Of a DNA stretch of 64,000 nucleotides, positions 41,630 through 50,575 are shown piece after piece. Below the pieces are notes generated by a model. It had not been told where the DNA came from and ran no database searches. It saw only the letters and a program-made list of their open reading frames with translations. Made by a program: the position numbers and the translations under genes. How positions within the stretch are numbered: the stretch's first letter is position 1; every line of letters begins with the position of its first letter. Origin of the DNA: Candidatus Sulfopaludibacter sp. SbA3 (lineage in GTDB: Bacteria > Acidobacteriota > Vicinamibacteria > Vicinamibacterales > UBA2999); NCBI GenBank assembly GCA_945903265.1, contig CAMDNQ010000007.1, positions 106,555 to 170,554 of the forward strand. The letters run 5' to 3'.

Positions 41630-44602
41630 CTAGAACCCGGCCCGGAACCCGAGCTGCAGCATGCGCGGGGCAAACGCGATGCTCGCGTCCTGCTCCGGTC
41701 TGCCGTAGCTGGCGCTGCTCTCGTTCAGCGTCCAGATATTGAAGTTCTTCCGGTTGAAGACGTTGAACACCTCGAAGATGCCGTCGAGCGTCACGCGGCT
41801 GCCGAAGCGGATGCGCTTCTGCGCGCGCATGTCAACGCGCTGGATGTTGCCGCGATCGAAGCTATTACGATCGATCAGCGTCCCGTTCGCGCGAAGCCGG
41901 CCGCCGCTGTTGCCAATGGCCCGCGTATCGACGCCCGAGCTCGGCGTGGCCTTGCCGTTGTCGCCGAACAGGTAAATGCCGCTCACCTGGAAGTCATACG
42001 GCAGCTGCCAGATTCCGTTGAACGTCAGGCGATGGCGCTGGTCGCCGCCGAGCAGGTACTCCCCTTCGGCGATGTCATCCGGCAGTGTCACCGGCACGTC
42101 GCAGCGCGCGGGTCCGGTGCCTGAGATCGTGTACGGATGCTCGCAGCCCGGCATCAGTGGATAGTTGTCGTAGTTCCACTGTCCCTGCATCAGGTACGTC
42201 GCGGAGGCCTGCCAGTTGTTCGACATCCGCTTCGTGAGCGCCATCTGCACCGCATGGTTCTTGTCCTTCGCATCCGTGCGGGTGATGCTGACCGTCCCGT
42301 ACGCCGGGTAGACGCGCTTGGTGACATCGGCGCCGGCGCCGGTGAACGGATAGTTCGCGCCGGTGACGGGGTTGTAGGTCAGGTTGCCGTTGCCGCTGCG
42401 CGTAAACGCGTTGTTCCCCTGGAAGGTGTAGTCGGCTTCGAGCGACATCACGGCGCCAATCTGCCGCGCCACGCCCATCGACCCCTGCCAGCTGTACGGC
42501 TGCACGAGGTCGTCGGCGACCATGTTGCCGATGTTCGGCCGCAGGCAGCCCGCGACTTCCCGAACGGCGCACAGACGCTGCTGCGCCTGGTCGAACGTGG
42601 GTGCCGGACCGTTGAACGGATTCGAGTTGAAGTCCGCGCGGCCGTCATACAGCACCTGCGGGCTGATCGACTGCACCGTGCGCAGCGTGAAACTCAGCTG
42701 GCTGGTGACCTCAGCGTAGTACTTGCCGCCGCCGCCACGCAGCACCGTTCGATCGTTGAGGCTGTAGGCAAAGCCGACGCGCGGCGCGAAGTTGTTGGTG
42801 TCCTGCGGCCGCGGCTCGAGGAGGAAAGGCGGATAGACCACCCAGTTCACGTACTGGTCGATCGAGAGGTCGTACCGCAGACCCAGGTTCAGCGTCAGCT
42901 TGTCGGCGACCGCCCAGTCATCCTGGATGAATCCCGACATCTCATGCCGCGGCGCGTATTCCGTAAAGCCCCAGTTGCCCGACGGGCGCGAGTAGGGCGA
43001 GCTCTCCATCGCGATGCCGCGGCTGTACTGCCGCGCTAACGGCGACAGCAGGTCGAGATTCCAGGTGGTCACGTCGTTGACGTCCGGAATCACCGCTGCC
43101 CAGTTGTTCGTGATCGACGCGGGAATCGCCGCGCCCTGCAGGTCGTAGTTGCCCATGCAGCCGTTGCAGACGGTCTCGAACAGGAAGTTGTAGATGTACT
43201 CGCCTCCCGCGCGGATGTCGTGGCGGCCGCCCTTCGTGAACGTCGTCGCGAAGTCGTCTCTGATCGTGTACTCCTGCTCGCCGATGTCCTGCGGCGTGAG
43301 CTGATGGCTCTGCCCGAGCGTCAGGCCGCGCAGCGTGATGACCGGCGCGCCGAGGCTCGCCGTCTGGCCAGGCAGCGAGCGCGCGTTCTTCACGTGCGCG
43401 AACTGGTTCCAGTGGAACAGGTCATGGCCCACCTTGACGACGTTCGTCGCCCGATTGCCGATCACCTGCGTGAACGTTCCGAGCAGCTGCTCGCTGCGGC
43501 GATGCGTGCCGATCGCCGAGGCCATCGTGCGGGTCGCGCCGCCCGTATACCGGGGGTCGTACGGCAGGTAGTTCTGATAGCGCGAGCCGCGCAGCGAGAA
43601 GCGCATCTGCGGCGAGAACTGGTAGTCGAGGCGGCCGATGCCTTTCTTCTCAGTCCGGGTCCCTGTCAGCGTCCCGTTGAAGTACGGATACGGCGTGTTG
43701 TAGATGTAGGTCTGCGGTTCGCGCTCGTACTCGAAGCTGCCGAAGTAGTGGAAGCGGTCGCGCATGATCGGACCGCCGTACGTGGCGCTCAGCTGCTGGT
43801 CTGAGTACGGAATGACGACGCCGGCAACCGGGTCGGCGGCGTTGAACTTGTCGTTACGGAAATAGCCGGAGAACGAACCGGCGTTCGTGTTCGTGCCGGA
43901 CTTCGTCACGGCATTGACCTGCACGCCGCTCGAGCGGCCCTGCGAGGCATCGAAGCGGTTCGAGATGAACTCGAATTCCGCGATGGCGTCGCGGCTGTAC
44001 CGCGGCTGGCCGAAGCCGACCGCCATGTTGTTCGTCACCGACTGCCCGTCCAGGTTCAACTGGAAGGTCACCGTATTGCCCGTCGCCGAGACCGGCACTT
44101 CCGACACCGAGTTCAACCGGCTGCCGGGCGCGAGCATCGTCAGGTCGATCCAGCTGCGGCCGTTGACCGGCAGTTCCTGCATCTGACGCGGATCGATGTT
44201 GCTGCTCAGCGTCGACTGCGTCGTATCGAGTAGCGGCGCTTCAGCCGTGACGGTGACCGATTCCTGCAGCGTTGCGGGCGACATCTGCAGACTGATGGAC
44301 GCCTGCTGGCCGACAAGCAGCTGGAGACCTGTCCGCGTGACGGTCGTGAAGCCGGCGAGCTCCGCGGTGATCCGGTACGCGCCGATGCGGACTTCCAGGC
44401 GGAAGGAGCCGGCGCCGTCGGTGACCGCTTCGAAGCTGTTTCCCGTGGCTTCGTGAACCGCACGAACCACCACACCAGGCAGCACACCGCCCGTGCTATC
44501 GGTCACGGTGCCGCTGAGGGTCGCTTCCTGCGCGAATGCGTGCGCCGGAAGGACGAGAAGTGCCAGTGCCAGTACGAGCCCGCCGATAACGGTCGTTCTC
44601 AT
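41630..44602 (-). CDS. Oar-like TonB-dependent receptor
   Basis: The protein has 990 residues with a signal peptide (about 1-25, ending A-F-A-Q-E), a carboxypeptidase-regulatory domain (about 27-110, D-S-T-G-G-V-L-P-G-V-V-V), a plug (about 115-240, V-T-A-E-A-P-L-L-D-T-T) and a barrel ending in G-F-R-A-G-F. An AAGGAG ribosome site precedes the ATG at 44602. It is divergent from a sigma factor/kinase pair 104 bases away, which may control it. No satellite genes follow, unlike the receptor at 37446. Confidence 0.92.
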   Translation of the reverse strand: MRTTVIGGLVLALALLVLPAHAFAQEATLSGTVTDSTGGVLPGVVVRAVHEATGNSFEAVTDGAGSFRLEVRIGAYRITAELAGFTTVTRTGLQLLVGQQASISLQMSPATLQESVTVTAEAPLLDTTQSTLSSNIDPRQMQELPVNGRSWIDLTMLAPGSRLNSVSEVPVSATGNTVTFQLNLDGQSVTNNMAVGFGQPRYSRDAIAEFEFISNRFDASQGRSSGVQVNAVTKSGTNTNAGSFSGYFRNDKFNAADPVAGVVIPYSDQQLSATYGGPIMRDRFHYFGSFEYEREPQTYIYNTPYPYFNGTLTGTRTEKKGIGRLDYQFSPQMRFSLRGSRYQNYLPYDPRYTGGATRTMASAIGTHRRSEQLLGTFTQVIGNRATNVVKVGHDLFHWNQFAHVKNARSLPGQTASLGAPVITLRGLTLGQSHQLTPQDIGEQEYTIRDDFATTFTKGGRHDIRAGGEYIYNFLFETVCNGCMGNYDLQGAAIPASITNNWAAVIPDVNDVTTWNLDLLSPLARQYSRGIAMESSPYSRPSGNWGFTEYAPRHEMSGFIQDDWAVADKLTLNLGLRYDLSIDQYVNWVVYPPFLLEPRPQDTNNFAPRVGFAYSLNDRTVLRGGGGKYYAEVTSQLSFTLRTVQSISPQVLYDGRADFNSNPFNGPAPTFDQAQQRLCAVREVAGCLRPNIGNMVADDLVQPYSWQGSMGVARQIGAVMSLEADYTFQGNNAFTRSGNGNLTYNPVTGANYPFTGAGADVTKRVYPAYGTVSITRTDAKDKNHAVQMALTKRMSNNWQASATYLMQGQWNYDNYPLMPGCEHPYTISGTGPARCDVPVTLPDDIAEGEYLLGGDQRHRLTFNGIWQLPYDFQVSGIYLFGDNGKATPSSGVDTRAIGNSGGRLRANGTLIDRNSFDRGNIQRVDMRAQKRIRFGSRVTLDGIFEVFNVFNRKNFNIWTLNESSASYGRPEQDASIAFAPRMLQLGFRAGF

Positions 44603-44706
44603 CAAGATCTCCTTCTTTCCATGGAACAACGAGGGTCGTGGGGGCTTCCGGGGCGCCAGAGATGCCCGAAAGCTGGCGGCATACTACACCTAAAATTGAA
44701 GGAATC

Positions 44707-45228
44707 GTGCCTTCAGACACTCCGGCCGCCGCCGCCGACATGGCGGCCGTCTATCACGAGCTTCGGCGGCTGGCGGCGGCCTATATGCGGCGCGAGCGTC
44801 CCGGACAAACGCTCCAGGCGACGGCCCTCGTTCATGAGGCGTACCTGCGCCTGGCGGGAGCGGGGAAGCCCTGGACCGACCGCAACCACTTCCTGGGCAT
44901 TGCGGCGCGCTCGATGCGGCAGATTCTCGTGGAGCGCGCGCGGGCGCGCGGCGCGCAGAAGCGATGGGCGGGCCTGGAGCGGGTCTCGCTGACCGACGCG
45001 CTGGCGAACGCGACCGCCGACGACGCCATGCTGCCGGCACTGGACGAGGCGCTGTCGCGTCTCGAGCAGGTCGATGCCGAACAGGCCCGCATCATCGAGC
45101 TTCGGTACTTCGCCGGCCTCGGGATCGACGAAACCGCCGCGGCGCTCGGCATGTCGCCGGCCACGCTGAAGCGCCGCTGGGCGCTGGCGCGCGCGTGGCT
45201 GTTTCGTGAATTGAGCGGCACGTCGTGA
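44707..45228 (+). CDS. ECF-like sigma factor of the TIGR02999 type
   Basis: The protein has 173 residues. The N-terminal part (E-L-R-R-L-A-A-A-Y-M-R-R-E-R-P-G-Q-T-L-Q-A-T-A-L shortened here as L-R-R-L-A-A-A-Y-M-R-R) and N-H-F-L-G-I-A-A-R-S-M-R-Q-I-L are diagnostic of the Acidobacteria/Planctomycetes ECF group paired with protein kinases. Region 4 (I-D-E-T-A-A-A-L-G-M-S-P-A-T-L-K-R-R-W) binds the -35 element. The GTG at 44707 has GAAGGA upstream and a TAAAAT box at 44691. The stop overlaps the kinase start. Confidence 0.9.
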   Translation: MPSDTPAAAADMAAVYHELRRLAAAYMRRERPGQTLQATALVHEAYLRLAGAGKPWTDRNHFLGIAARSMRQILVERARARGAQKRWAGLERVSLTDALANATADDAMLPALDEALSRLEQVDAEQARIIELRYFAGLGIDETAAALGMSPATLKRRWALARAWLFRELSGTS

Positions 45229-46748
45229 CCGAAGACGTGACCGAAGACGTGACCGACGACGATCGCTGGCTCCGCGTCCGCGATCTTTTCGAGCGCGCCG
45301 TCGATCAGGACCCGGCTGTCCTCGACGCGTGGCTCGAGCGCGAGTCGGGCGGGGATCGGCCGCTGGCCGATGAAGTGCGGTCGCTGCTGTCGCACCATTC
45401 ACGCGCGGGATCGTTCCTGGTCGAACCCGCAGGCGACCGCCTCCAGGACCTGCTCGCGGAAGACCACGCCCTCGCACCAGGCCAGATCGTCGGGCCGTAC
45501 ACGGTCGAACGGGAAATAGGGCGTGGCGGCATGGGGCGTGTCTATCTGGCGCGGGATGCCCGCCTTGGACGGACCGTCGCGCTCAAAGCGCTCTCGCCGG
45601 ATCTGACGACGGACCCGGCGCACCGGAACCGCCTGCGACGCGAGGCGCGCGCCGCGGCCGCGCTCACCCATCCAGGCATCTGCACGATCTATGCGCTGGA
45701 AGAGTTCGATGACGAGCTGTTCATTGCGACCGAGTTCGTGGACGGACACACGCTTCGGGAGGAAATCGAGAGCGGCCGGCGTCCCGACGGCGACGCGCTG
45801 CTCGCGGCGGCGCGCGGGCTGGCGTCTGCGCTCGCCCACGCGCACAGCCGAGGCGTCACCCATCGCGACCTGAAGCCCGAAAACATCATGCGTGGCCGCG
45901 ATGGCCGCCTGAAGATTCTCGACTTCGGCCTCGCGCTTTTGGACCCGTCGTTCGACCCGCTGTTCGACGCGCCTGGCGGCAGCCTCGAGCCGCGCGTCAC
46001 ACAGCCGGGCGCCATCGCCGGCACGCCCGCCTACATGGCGCCGGAGCAGATCAACGGCGGCGCCGTCGATCCGCGTGTCGACGTCTTTGCCTACGGCGTG
46101 GTGCTGTACGAATTCGCCTGCGGGACGCATCCCTTCGCCGGCGCGACGCCACTCGCGACGGTCGCGCGGATTCTCGACAGCGATGCCGCGCCGATTGCCG
46201 AACGATCTCCCGGGTTGCCTTCGACACTGGTCGACGTCATCGAGCGGTGCCTGCGGAAGGCGCCGGCGGACCGCTTCGCGTCGGGCGCCGACATCCTGGG
46301 CGCGCTCGAGGGCGGTCTTCAGCAGACCCGGCCGCGGCCCATGACCCGCTGGTGGCGGGCGCACCAGCTCGTGGCGATCGCGCTGTACTTCGTCGCCTGC
46401 CTGGCCGCCTGGCAGATCAAGGAATGGCTGCCCGGGCCCGCCACCATCGCGTTCGTTGTCGCCGGCATTGCCGCGGCGGTCGCGGGGGTCTTCCGCGGTC
46501 ACCTCCTCTTTACCGAACGGGTGAACCGCGCCGGCTTTGCGGCCGAGCGGCGGAAGGCTGTCCCGGTGACGCTCGCCGCGGACGTCACGCTGGCCGTCGC
46601 CCTGGCAGTCAGCGGCCTCTTAATCTCGCCTGTACAACCACTTACAGCTGTTCTGACCATCGCGCTTGGCGTCGGGGTGGCGCTCGCCAGGCTCCTGGTC
46701 GAGCCCGCGACGACCGCCGCCGCCTTCCCACCTTCCAACCCGCCGTGA
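45225..46748 (+). CDS. transmembrane Ser/Thr protein kinase (PknB-like)
   Basis: The protein has 507 residues. After a short helical head (1-85) the kinase domain runs about 92-350: Gly loop G-R-G-G-M-G (99-104), Lys121, catalytic H-R-D-L-K-P-E-N (213-220), D-F-G (233-235) and A-P-E. Four hydrophobic helices fill 370-500, with no PASTA or TPR sensor domain. GTG start overlaps the sigma stop (GTGA). A 12-base repeat (three copies) at 45225-45260 encodes VTED-VTED-VTDD. The tight pairing suggests the kinase phosphorylates or licenses the sigma factor, as proposed for this group. Confidence 0.92.
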   Translation: MTEDVTEDVTDDDRWLRVRDLFERAVDQDPAVLDAWLERESGGDRPLADEVRSLLSHHSRAGSFLVEPAGDRLQDLLAEDHALAPGQIVGPYTVEREIGRGGMGRVYLARDARLGRTVALKALSPDLTTDPAHRNRLRREARAAAALTHPGICTIYALEEFDDELFIATEFVDGHTLREEIESGRRPDGDALLAAARGLASALAHAHSRGVTHRDLKPENIMRGRDGRLKILDFGLALLDPSFDPLFDAPGGSLEPRVTQPGAIAGTPAYMAPEQINGGAVDPRVDVFAYGVVLYEFACGTHPFAGATPLATVARILDSDAAPIAERSPGLPSTLVDVIERCLRKAPADRFASGADILGALEGGLQQTRPRPMTRWWRAHQLVAIALYFVACLAAWQIKEWLPGPATIAFVVAGIAAAVAGVFRGHLLFTERVNRAGFAAERRKAVPVTLAADVTLAVALAVSGLLISPVQPLTAVLTIALGVGVALARLLVEPATTAAAFPPSNPP

Positions 46749-46794
46749 GCCGATTCGCCGCCCGTTGTCGCATTACCAGATGGAGGCGAACAAC

Positions 46795-47505
46795 ATGGCA
46801 ATGGCGACAACGGCAGGGGCGCATGTCCGGGACAACAACGGCGTACTGGCCGCCCTGGAGAAACGCACACTCATCTGGCTGGCGCGGCGCATCCCGCCGC
46901 GCATCAATTCCGACCATCTGTCCGGGCTGGGCCTGGCGGCGATGTTCGGTACCGGCATCTCGTTCACGGCATTCCTGCTGACGCCCTGGGCCGCGGTCGG
47001 CGTCGTGATCTCGCTGGCGCTCAACTGGCTGGGCGACAGTCTCGACGGCACCCTCGCGCGCGTCCGCGGGCATCAGCGTCCGCGGTACGGCTACTACGTC
47101 GATCACGCGATCGATCTCGCCGGTATCAGCATCCTCATGACCGGGCTGGCGTGTTCGGGTCTTATGAGCCCGCTGGCTGCGGTGATCTTCCTCGCGGCCT
47201 ACCTGCTGGTGTCCGCCGAAACCTACCTGGGCACTCACGCCCACGGCGTCTTTCGCATGTCCGCGCTCGGAATGGGCCCGACGGAACTGCGGATCCTGCT
47301 CGCGGTGGGAGCCATCCGCGCGGCGTTCGACCCGTTCGCGCGGTTCGGCGATCTGGGCACGTATCGTCTGTTCGACATCGGCGGCATCATCGGCGCGATC
47401 GCGCTCGCGATGATCTTCGTCTGGTCGGCAAGCCGCAACACCGCAATGCTCTATGCCGCCGAGCCGTTGCCCTCGGGGCTCGACGAGAAACGAGTGGCCG
47501 CATGA
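46795..47505 (+). CDS. CDP-alcohol phosphatidyltransferase family protein
   Basis: The protein has 236 residues and several transmembrane helices. The family motif D-G-x2-A-R-x8-G-x3-D-x3-D is complete in D-G-T-L-A-R-V-R-G-H-Q-R-P-R-Y-G-Y-Y-V-D and the following Asp. It transfers a phosphatidyl group (or similar) from a CDP-lipid to an alcohol in the inner membrane; the alcohol is not predicted. The start at 46795 has GGAGG 8 bases upstream; an ATG at 46780 is an alternative. Confidence 0.9.
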   Translation: MAMATTAGAHVRDNNGVLAALEKRTLIWLARRIPPRINSDHLSGLGLAAMFGTGISFTAFLLTPWAAVGVVISLALNWLGDSLDGTLARVRGHQRPRYGYYVDHAIDLAGISILMTGLACSGLMSPLAAVIFLAAYLLVSAETYLGTHAHGVFRMSALGMGPTELRILLAVGAIRAAFDPFARFGDLGTYRLFDIGGIIGAIALAMIFVWSASRNTAMLYAAEPLPSGLDEKRVAA

Positions 47506-48170
47506 CGCGCCTGCTGGCAACCATCGGCGTTCTCGCGGTCTCGGCTGCAGCAGTCACCGCCGCGGAGCTTCGACCCGACACCACCGCGGCATGGAACCGG
47601 TACGTGGCACGGACGGAAACCCGGCTGCATCGGACGCGCGCCGCGGAGCCTGAGGGCAGCCACATCGACGTGCCCGGCGGGACGATCTATCACTGGCGCG
47701 GGTCGACGATGGTCCTGGGCACGACGGTCGAGCGGGTCGTGCACCGCCTCGCATACCCGGGAACGCCCCCGCCGCAGGAGGACGTGCTCGAGTCACGCGT
47801 CCTCAGCAGACGCGGCGACAGCCTGCGCGTCTATCTGAAGCTCTCCCGAACGGTGCTTGTCACGGCCGTCTACGACACCGAGCATGACGTCGCCTTTCAA
47901 CGCGTCTCACCCGGCGTGATGGCCAGCCGAAGCGTCTCCACGCGAATCGTTGAAAGTGGCGAGAGCGACCGCGGATTCCTGTGGCGCCTGAACTCGTATT
48001 GGCGCTACACGCAGGTCGGGAACGACGTGGTGATCGAGCTGGAGTCGCTGTCGCTCAGCCGGGACGTGCCGCGGGTGGTGCGGCCGATTGCCGTCCCGAT
48101 TGCCAACCGCATCGCGCGCGAATCGGTCGCGCGCACGCTCGAATCCGTCAGAACCTACGTGAGACCCTGA
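47502..48170 (+). CDS. exported protein, START-like fold suspected
   Basis: The protein has 222 residues with a signal peptide (about 1-21). The rest reads like a START/SRPBCC cup: S-R-V-L-S-R-R-G-D-S-L-R-V-Y-L-K-L, R-Y-T-Q-V-G-N-D-V-V-I-E-L-E-S-L-S-L-S-R and a C-terminal helix with R-E-S-V-A-R-T-L-E-S. No named family is certain. The ATG overlaps the CDP-alcohol transferase stop (ATGA), so the two are translationally coupled, suggesting a lipid-related role. Confidence 0.65.
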   Translation: MTRLLATIGVLAVSAAAVTAAELRPDTTAAWNRYVARTETRLHRTRAAEPEGSHIDVPGGTIYHWRGSTMVLGTTVERVVHRLAYPGTPPPQEDVLESRVLSRRGDSLRVYLKLSRTVLVTAVYDTEHDVAFQRVSPGVMASRSVSTRIVESGESDRGFLWRLNSYWRYTQVGNDVVIELESLSLSRDVPRVVRPIAVPIANRIARESVARTLESVRTYVRP

Positions 48171-49325
48171 TCAGGGGACGAGCGGGGGCTGGGGAGTGCC
48201 GAGGCCTTTGAACACGAACTTCTGGATGCGCTTGCCTTCGTACGTCTCGCCGATGAACACGTTGCCCTGGGCGTCGACGGCGAGCACGTGGGCTCCATAG
48301 AACTGCCCCGCCCACCGGCCGGCCTGTCCAAACGCTCCCAGCACCTCGAGGGTGTCGCGGCGAACCAGATACACCTGTTGATTGGTGCCGTCGTTCACAA
48401 TCAGAAACTGCTGCTGCGGATCGGTCGAGAAGCCGATGTCCCACACCGATCCGCTGCCGAGCGTCTGACGCGCGATGAACTTCTCGGCAACGAAACTCCC
48501 GTCCTTGCGGAACACCTGAATGCGGTCGTTCGTGCGATCGCAGACGTACACCAGGCCGTCATTCGCGATGCGCACGGAGTGGACGATGCGGAATTGCGGC
48601 GGGGGCGGTCCCTTCGGGTCGTACTGGCTTGGCGCATTCTCGTGCTGGACGGCGCCGCTGAATGGGGCGGGCAGCCGCTCCCCGGCCTGAGTGAAATACG
48701 AGTCGTCCGGCCGCTTGCCGTACGCGCCCCAGTGACGCTTGTACGCGCCGGTCGTCCTGTCGAACACGATGACGCGATGATTCACGTATCCATCTGCGAC
48801 GTAGAGCTCGTTGGCGGCTTCGTCGACGGTCATGTTGGCGGTGCCGCCGAGGTTCTGCGTATCGTTGCTGCCGGTATTCCGTCCCTTCCGGCCGATCTGC
48901 ATCAGGAATGTGCCGTCGCGCGTGAACTTGAGGATCTGCGCGTCTTTTTCGCCGCCACCCCCGAGCCAGACATTGTCCTGGCGATCGACATGGATGCCGT
49001 GCTCGAGGTCCGGCCACTCGTAGCCGCTGCCGGGGCCGCCCCAGGACGACAGCAGCGTGCCGTCCTGATCGAACTCGAGCACCGGCGGCGCGGCGCGCCA
49101 GATCGATCGCGTCTCGTTCGGCTGGAGCGTCGACGGCCGATGCACGACCCAGATGTGGCCGCGGGCGTCGACGTTGATGCCCGCAATCGCGCCTACCAGC
49201 CATCGATTCGGCAGCGGCCTGGGCCAGGCCGGATCAACCTCGTAGGTCGGCACGCGGCCGTCCGACTGCGCGGAAAGCGCCGCGACGCTGACAAGGAGTG
49301 CGACAAGAACTGAGGCGCGTTTCAC
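48171..49325 (-). CDS. exported NHL-repeat beta-propeller
   Basis: The protein has 384 residues with a signal peptide (about 1-19) and six or so NHL repeats: I-N-V-D-A-R-G-H-I-W-V-V, G-I-H-V-D-R-Q-D-N-V-W-L, N-M-T-V-D-E-A-A-N-E-L-Y-V-A-D, S-V-R-I-A-N-D-G-L-V-Y-V-C-D-R and L-A-V-D-A-Q-G-N-V-F-I-G. It resembles the lyase part of peptidylglycine amidating enzymes, but the metal and catalytic residues were not verified. The GTG start at 49325 is supported by a TATACT box 7 bases upstream; an ATG at 49358 is less likely. Confidence 0.8.
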   Translation of the reverse strand: MKRASVLVALLVSVAALSAQSDGRVPTYEVDPAWPRPLPNRWLVGAIAGINVDARGHIWVVHRPSTLQPNETRSIWRAAPPVLEFDQDGTLLSSWGGPGSGYEWPDLEHGIHVDRQDNVWLGGGGEKDAQILKFTRDGTFLMQIGRKGRNTGSNDTQNLGGTANMTVDEAANELYVADGYVNHRVIVFDRTTGAYKRHWGAYGKRPDDSYFTQAGERLPAPFSGAVQHENAPSQYDPKGPPPPQFRIVHSVRIANDGLVYVCDRTNDRIQVFRKDGSFVAEKFIARQTLGSGSVWDIGFSTDPQQQFLIVNDGTNQQVYLVRRDTLEVLGAFGQAGRWAGQFYGAHVLAVDAQGNVFIGETYEGKRIQKFVFKGLGTPQPPLVP

Positions 49326-49332
49326 GACCGTG

Positions 49333-49338
49333 AGTATA
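49333..49338 (-). promoter_or_regulatory. -10 box TATACT 7 bases before the NHL-repeat gene
   Basis: On the minus strand TATACT ends 7 bases before the GTG at 49325, with no ribosome site between. This fits a leaderless mRNA and decides between the GTG and the upstream ATG as start. Confidence 0.5.
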
Positions 49339-49352
49339 TGCAAACCGTGGGA

Positions 49353-49358
49353 TATCAT
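49353..49358 (+). promoter_or_regulatory. -10 box TATCAT 6 bases before the HbpS-like gene
   Basis: TATCAT ends 6 bases before the ATG at 49365. Together with the minus-strand box at 49333, two divergent -10 elements occupy about 25 bases and both transcripts would be leaderless. Confidence 0.5.
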
Positions 49359-49364
49359 CCGGCG

Positions 49365-50537
49365 ATGCTCACCACTATTTCCGTCCGAACCGCACTCACC
49401 GTTGCATCGTTCGTTCTGAGCGCCGGTACGGCGCTGCCTGACGCGGCGCTGGCTCAAGCGCGGCTGCCGTTCGACAAGGCCGTTCTGGCGCCCGCGGCTG
49501 CGCAGCGCGCCGGCTCCAGGACACAGATCAACGTCGACACGGCCCGCGCCATCGTCGATGCATGCGTCGCATACGCCAGGGCCAACAACGCGTCGTATTC
49601 GATCTATGTGTTCGGCCCGAGCAGCGAGATGGTGCAGACGCACGTGATGGAGGGCCAGCTCCCCATCGGCGTCGAAACCGCGCTGATGAAGGCGCAGACC
49701 GCGCTGTATGCGCGCATTCCGTCGAGCGAAGTGGCCACGCGATATGCGCAGGCGGGCGTGCAGTCGTACATGCAGCGCGCGCATCTGGGTAACGACGCCG
49801 GGCTCGCGTATTACCCCGTCGCGGGTGGGCTGCCGATCGTGGTCGACGGGTTCATGATTGGCGCAATCGGCATCGGCGGCGGCCACAGCACCGTGGCGGG
49901 CGGCAAGTCGCCGTCCGACGAGCAATGCGCGCAGCACGCGCTCGACGTCGTCCTCAACGGCAAGGCCGGGACGCCCGTGAAGACAACCGCGCTTCCGGCC
50001 GCGCCGGTGCCGCTGGCGCGCGCGGCCATGGACGGACCCGCGGCGCAGCGCATTGCCACGAAAACGCAGATCAGACCCGAGCTCGCGCGGGCGATCGTCG
50101 ACAGCGCTGTGGCGCTCGCCAAGAAGGAAGGCTTCGGCGGGTACTCGATGTTCCTGCTCGCGCCGACCGGCGAAGTGCTCGAGTCGTACATCATGGACGG
50201 CCAGCAGCCGATCAACCACCATACCGCGCTGATGAAGGCGAAGACGGCGCTCTACACACGCGCGCCAACACGCGAGGTGTTGACCCGTTTCTCGGACGAC
50301 GTGATTGGGAATATGTATCGGCTGGAGCTGGGCCAGTCGCGCGGACTGTTCTACTTCGCAAACCTCGGGGGCCTGCCGATCATCGTCGACGGCCAGCTGA
50401 TTGGTGCGATTGGTGTGGGCGGGATGCCGGCAAGCGGCCCCAACTCCTCGGACGAGGAACTGGCGCACCACGCCCTGACGGAGGTGCTCGGGCCACAGCC
50501 GCCGCTGCCTGCGCGCACGAGGCCGGCGGCGCGCTAA
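49365..50537 (+). CDS. exported protein with two GlcG/HbpS-like domains
   Basis: The protein has 390 residues with a signal peptide (about 1-31). Two tandem copies of the GlcG/HbpS (DUF336) fold follow: about 45-190 and 225-375. Each has a start like T-A-R-A-I-V-D or L-A-R-A-I-V-D, an A-L-M-K-A-x-T-A-L-Y helix, and G-G-L-P-I-V-V-D-G-x-x-I-G-A-I-G near the end. HbpS-type proteins bind heme or corrinoids; single-domain members are the norm and form octamers. The duplication may fix a dimer. It stands divergent from the NHL gene 39 bases away. Confidence 0.9.
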   Translation: MLTTISVRTALTVASFVLSAGTALPDAALAQARLPFDKAVLAPAAAQRAGSRTQINVDTARAIVDACVAYARANNASYSIYVFGPSSEMVQTHVMEGQLPIGVETALMKAQTALYARIPSSEVATRYAQAGVQSYMQRAHLGNDAGLAYYPVAGGLPIVVDGFMIGAIGIGGGHSTVAGGKSPSDEQCAQHALDVVLNGKAGTPVKTTALPAAPVPLARAAMDGPAAQRIATKTQIRPELARAIVDSAVALAKKEGFGGYSMFLLAPTGEVLESYIMDGQQPINHHTALMKAKTALYTRAPTREVLTRFSDDVIGNMYRLELGQSRGLFYFANLGGLPIIVDGQLIGAIGVGGMPASGPNSSDEELAHHALTEVLGPQPPLPARTRPAAR

Positions 50538-50566
50538 GGCGGGCCTGACAAAGCCCGCCCCACCGC
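50538..50566 (+). repeat. palindrome after the HbpS-like gene, degenerate member of the TGAA-loop set
   Basis: Stem GGCGGGC, loop CTGACAAA, stem GCCCGCC, then CCACC. It begins within a base of the stop codon and lies between converging genes. It is a probable two-way terminator, with a looser loop than its relatives. Confidence 0.6.
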
Positions 50567-50575
50567 TTCCTGGAA

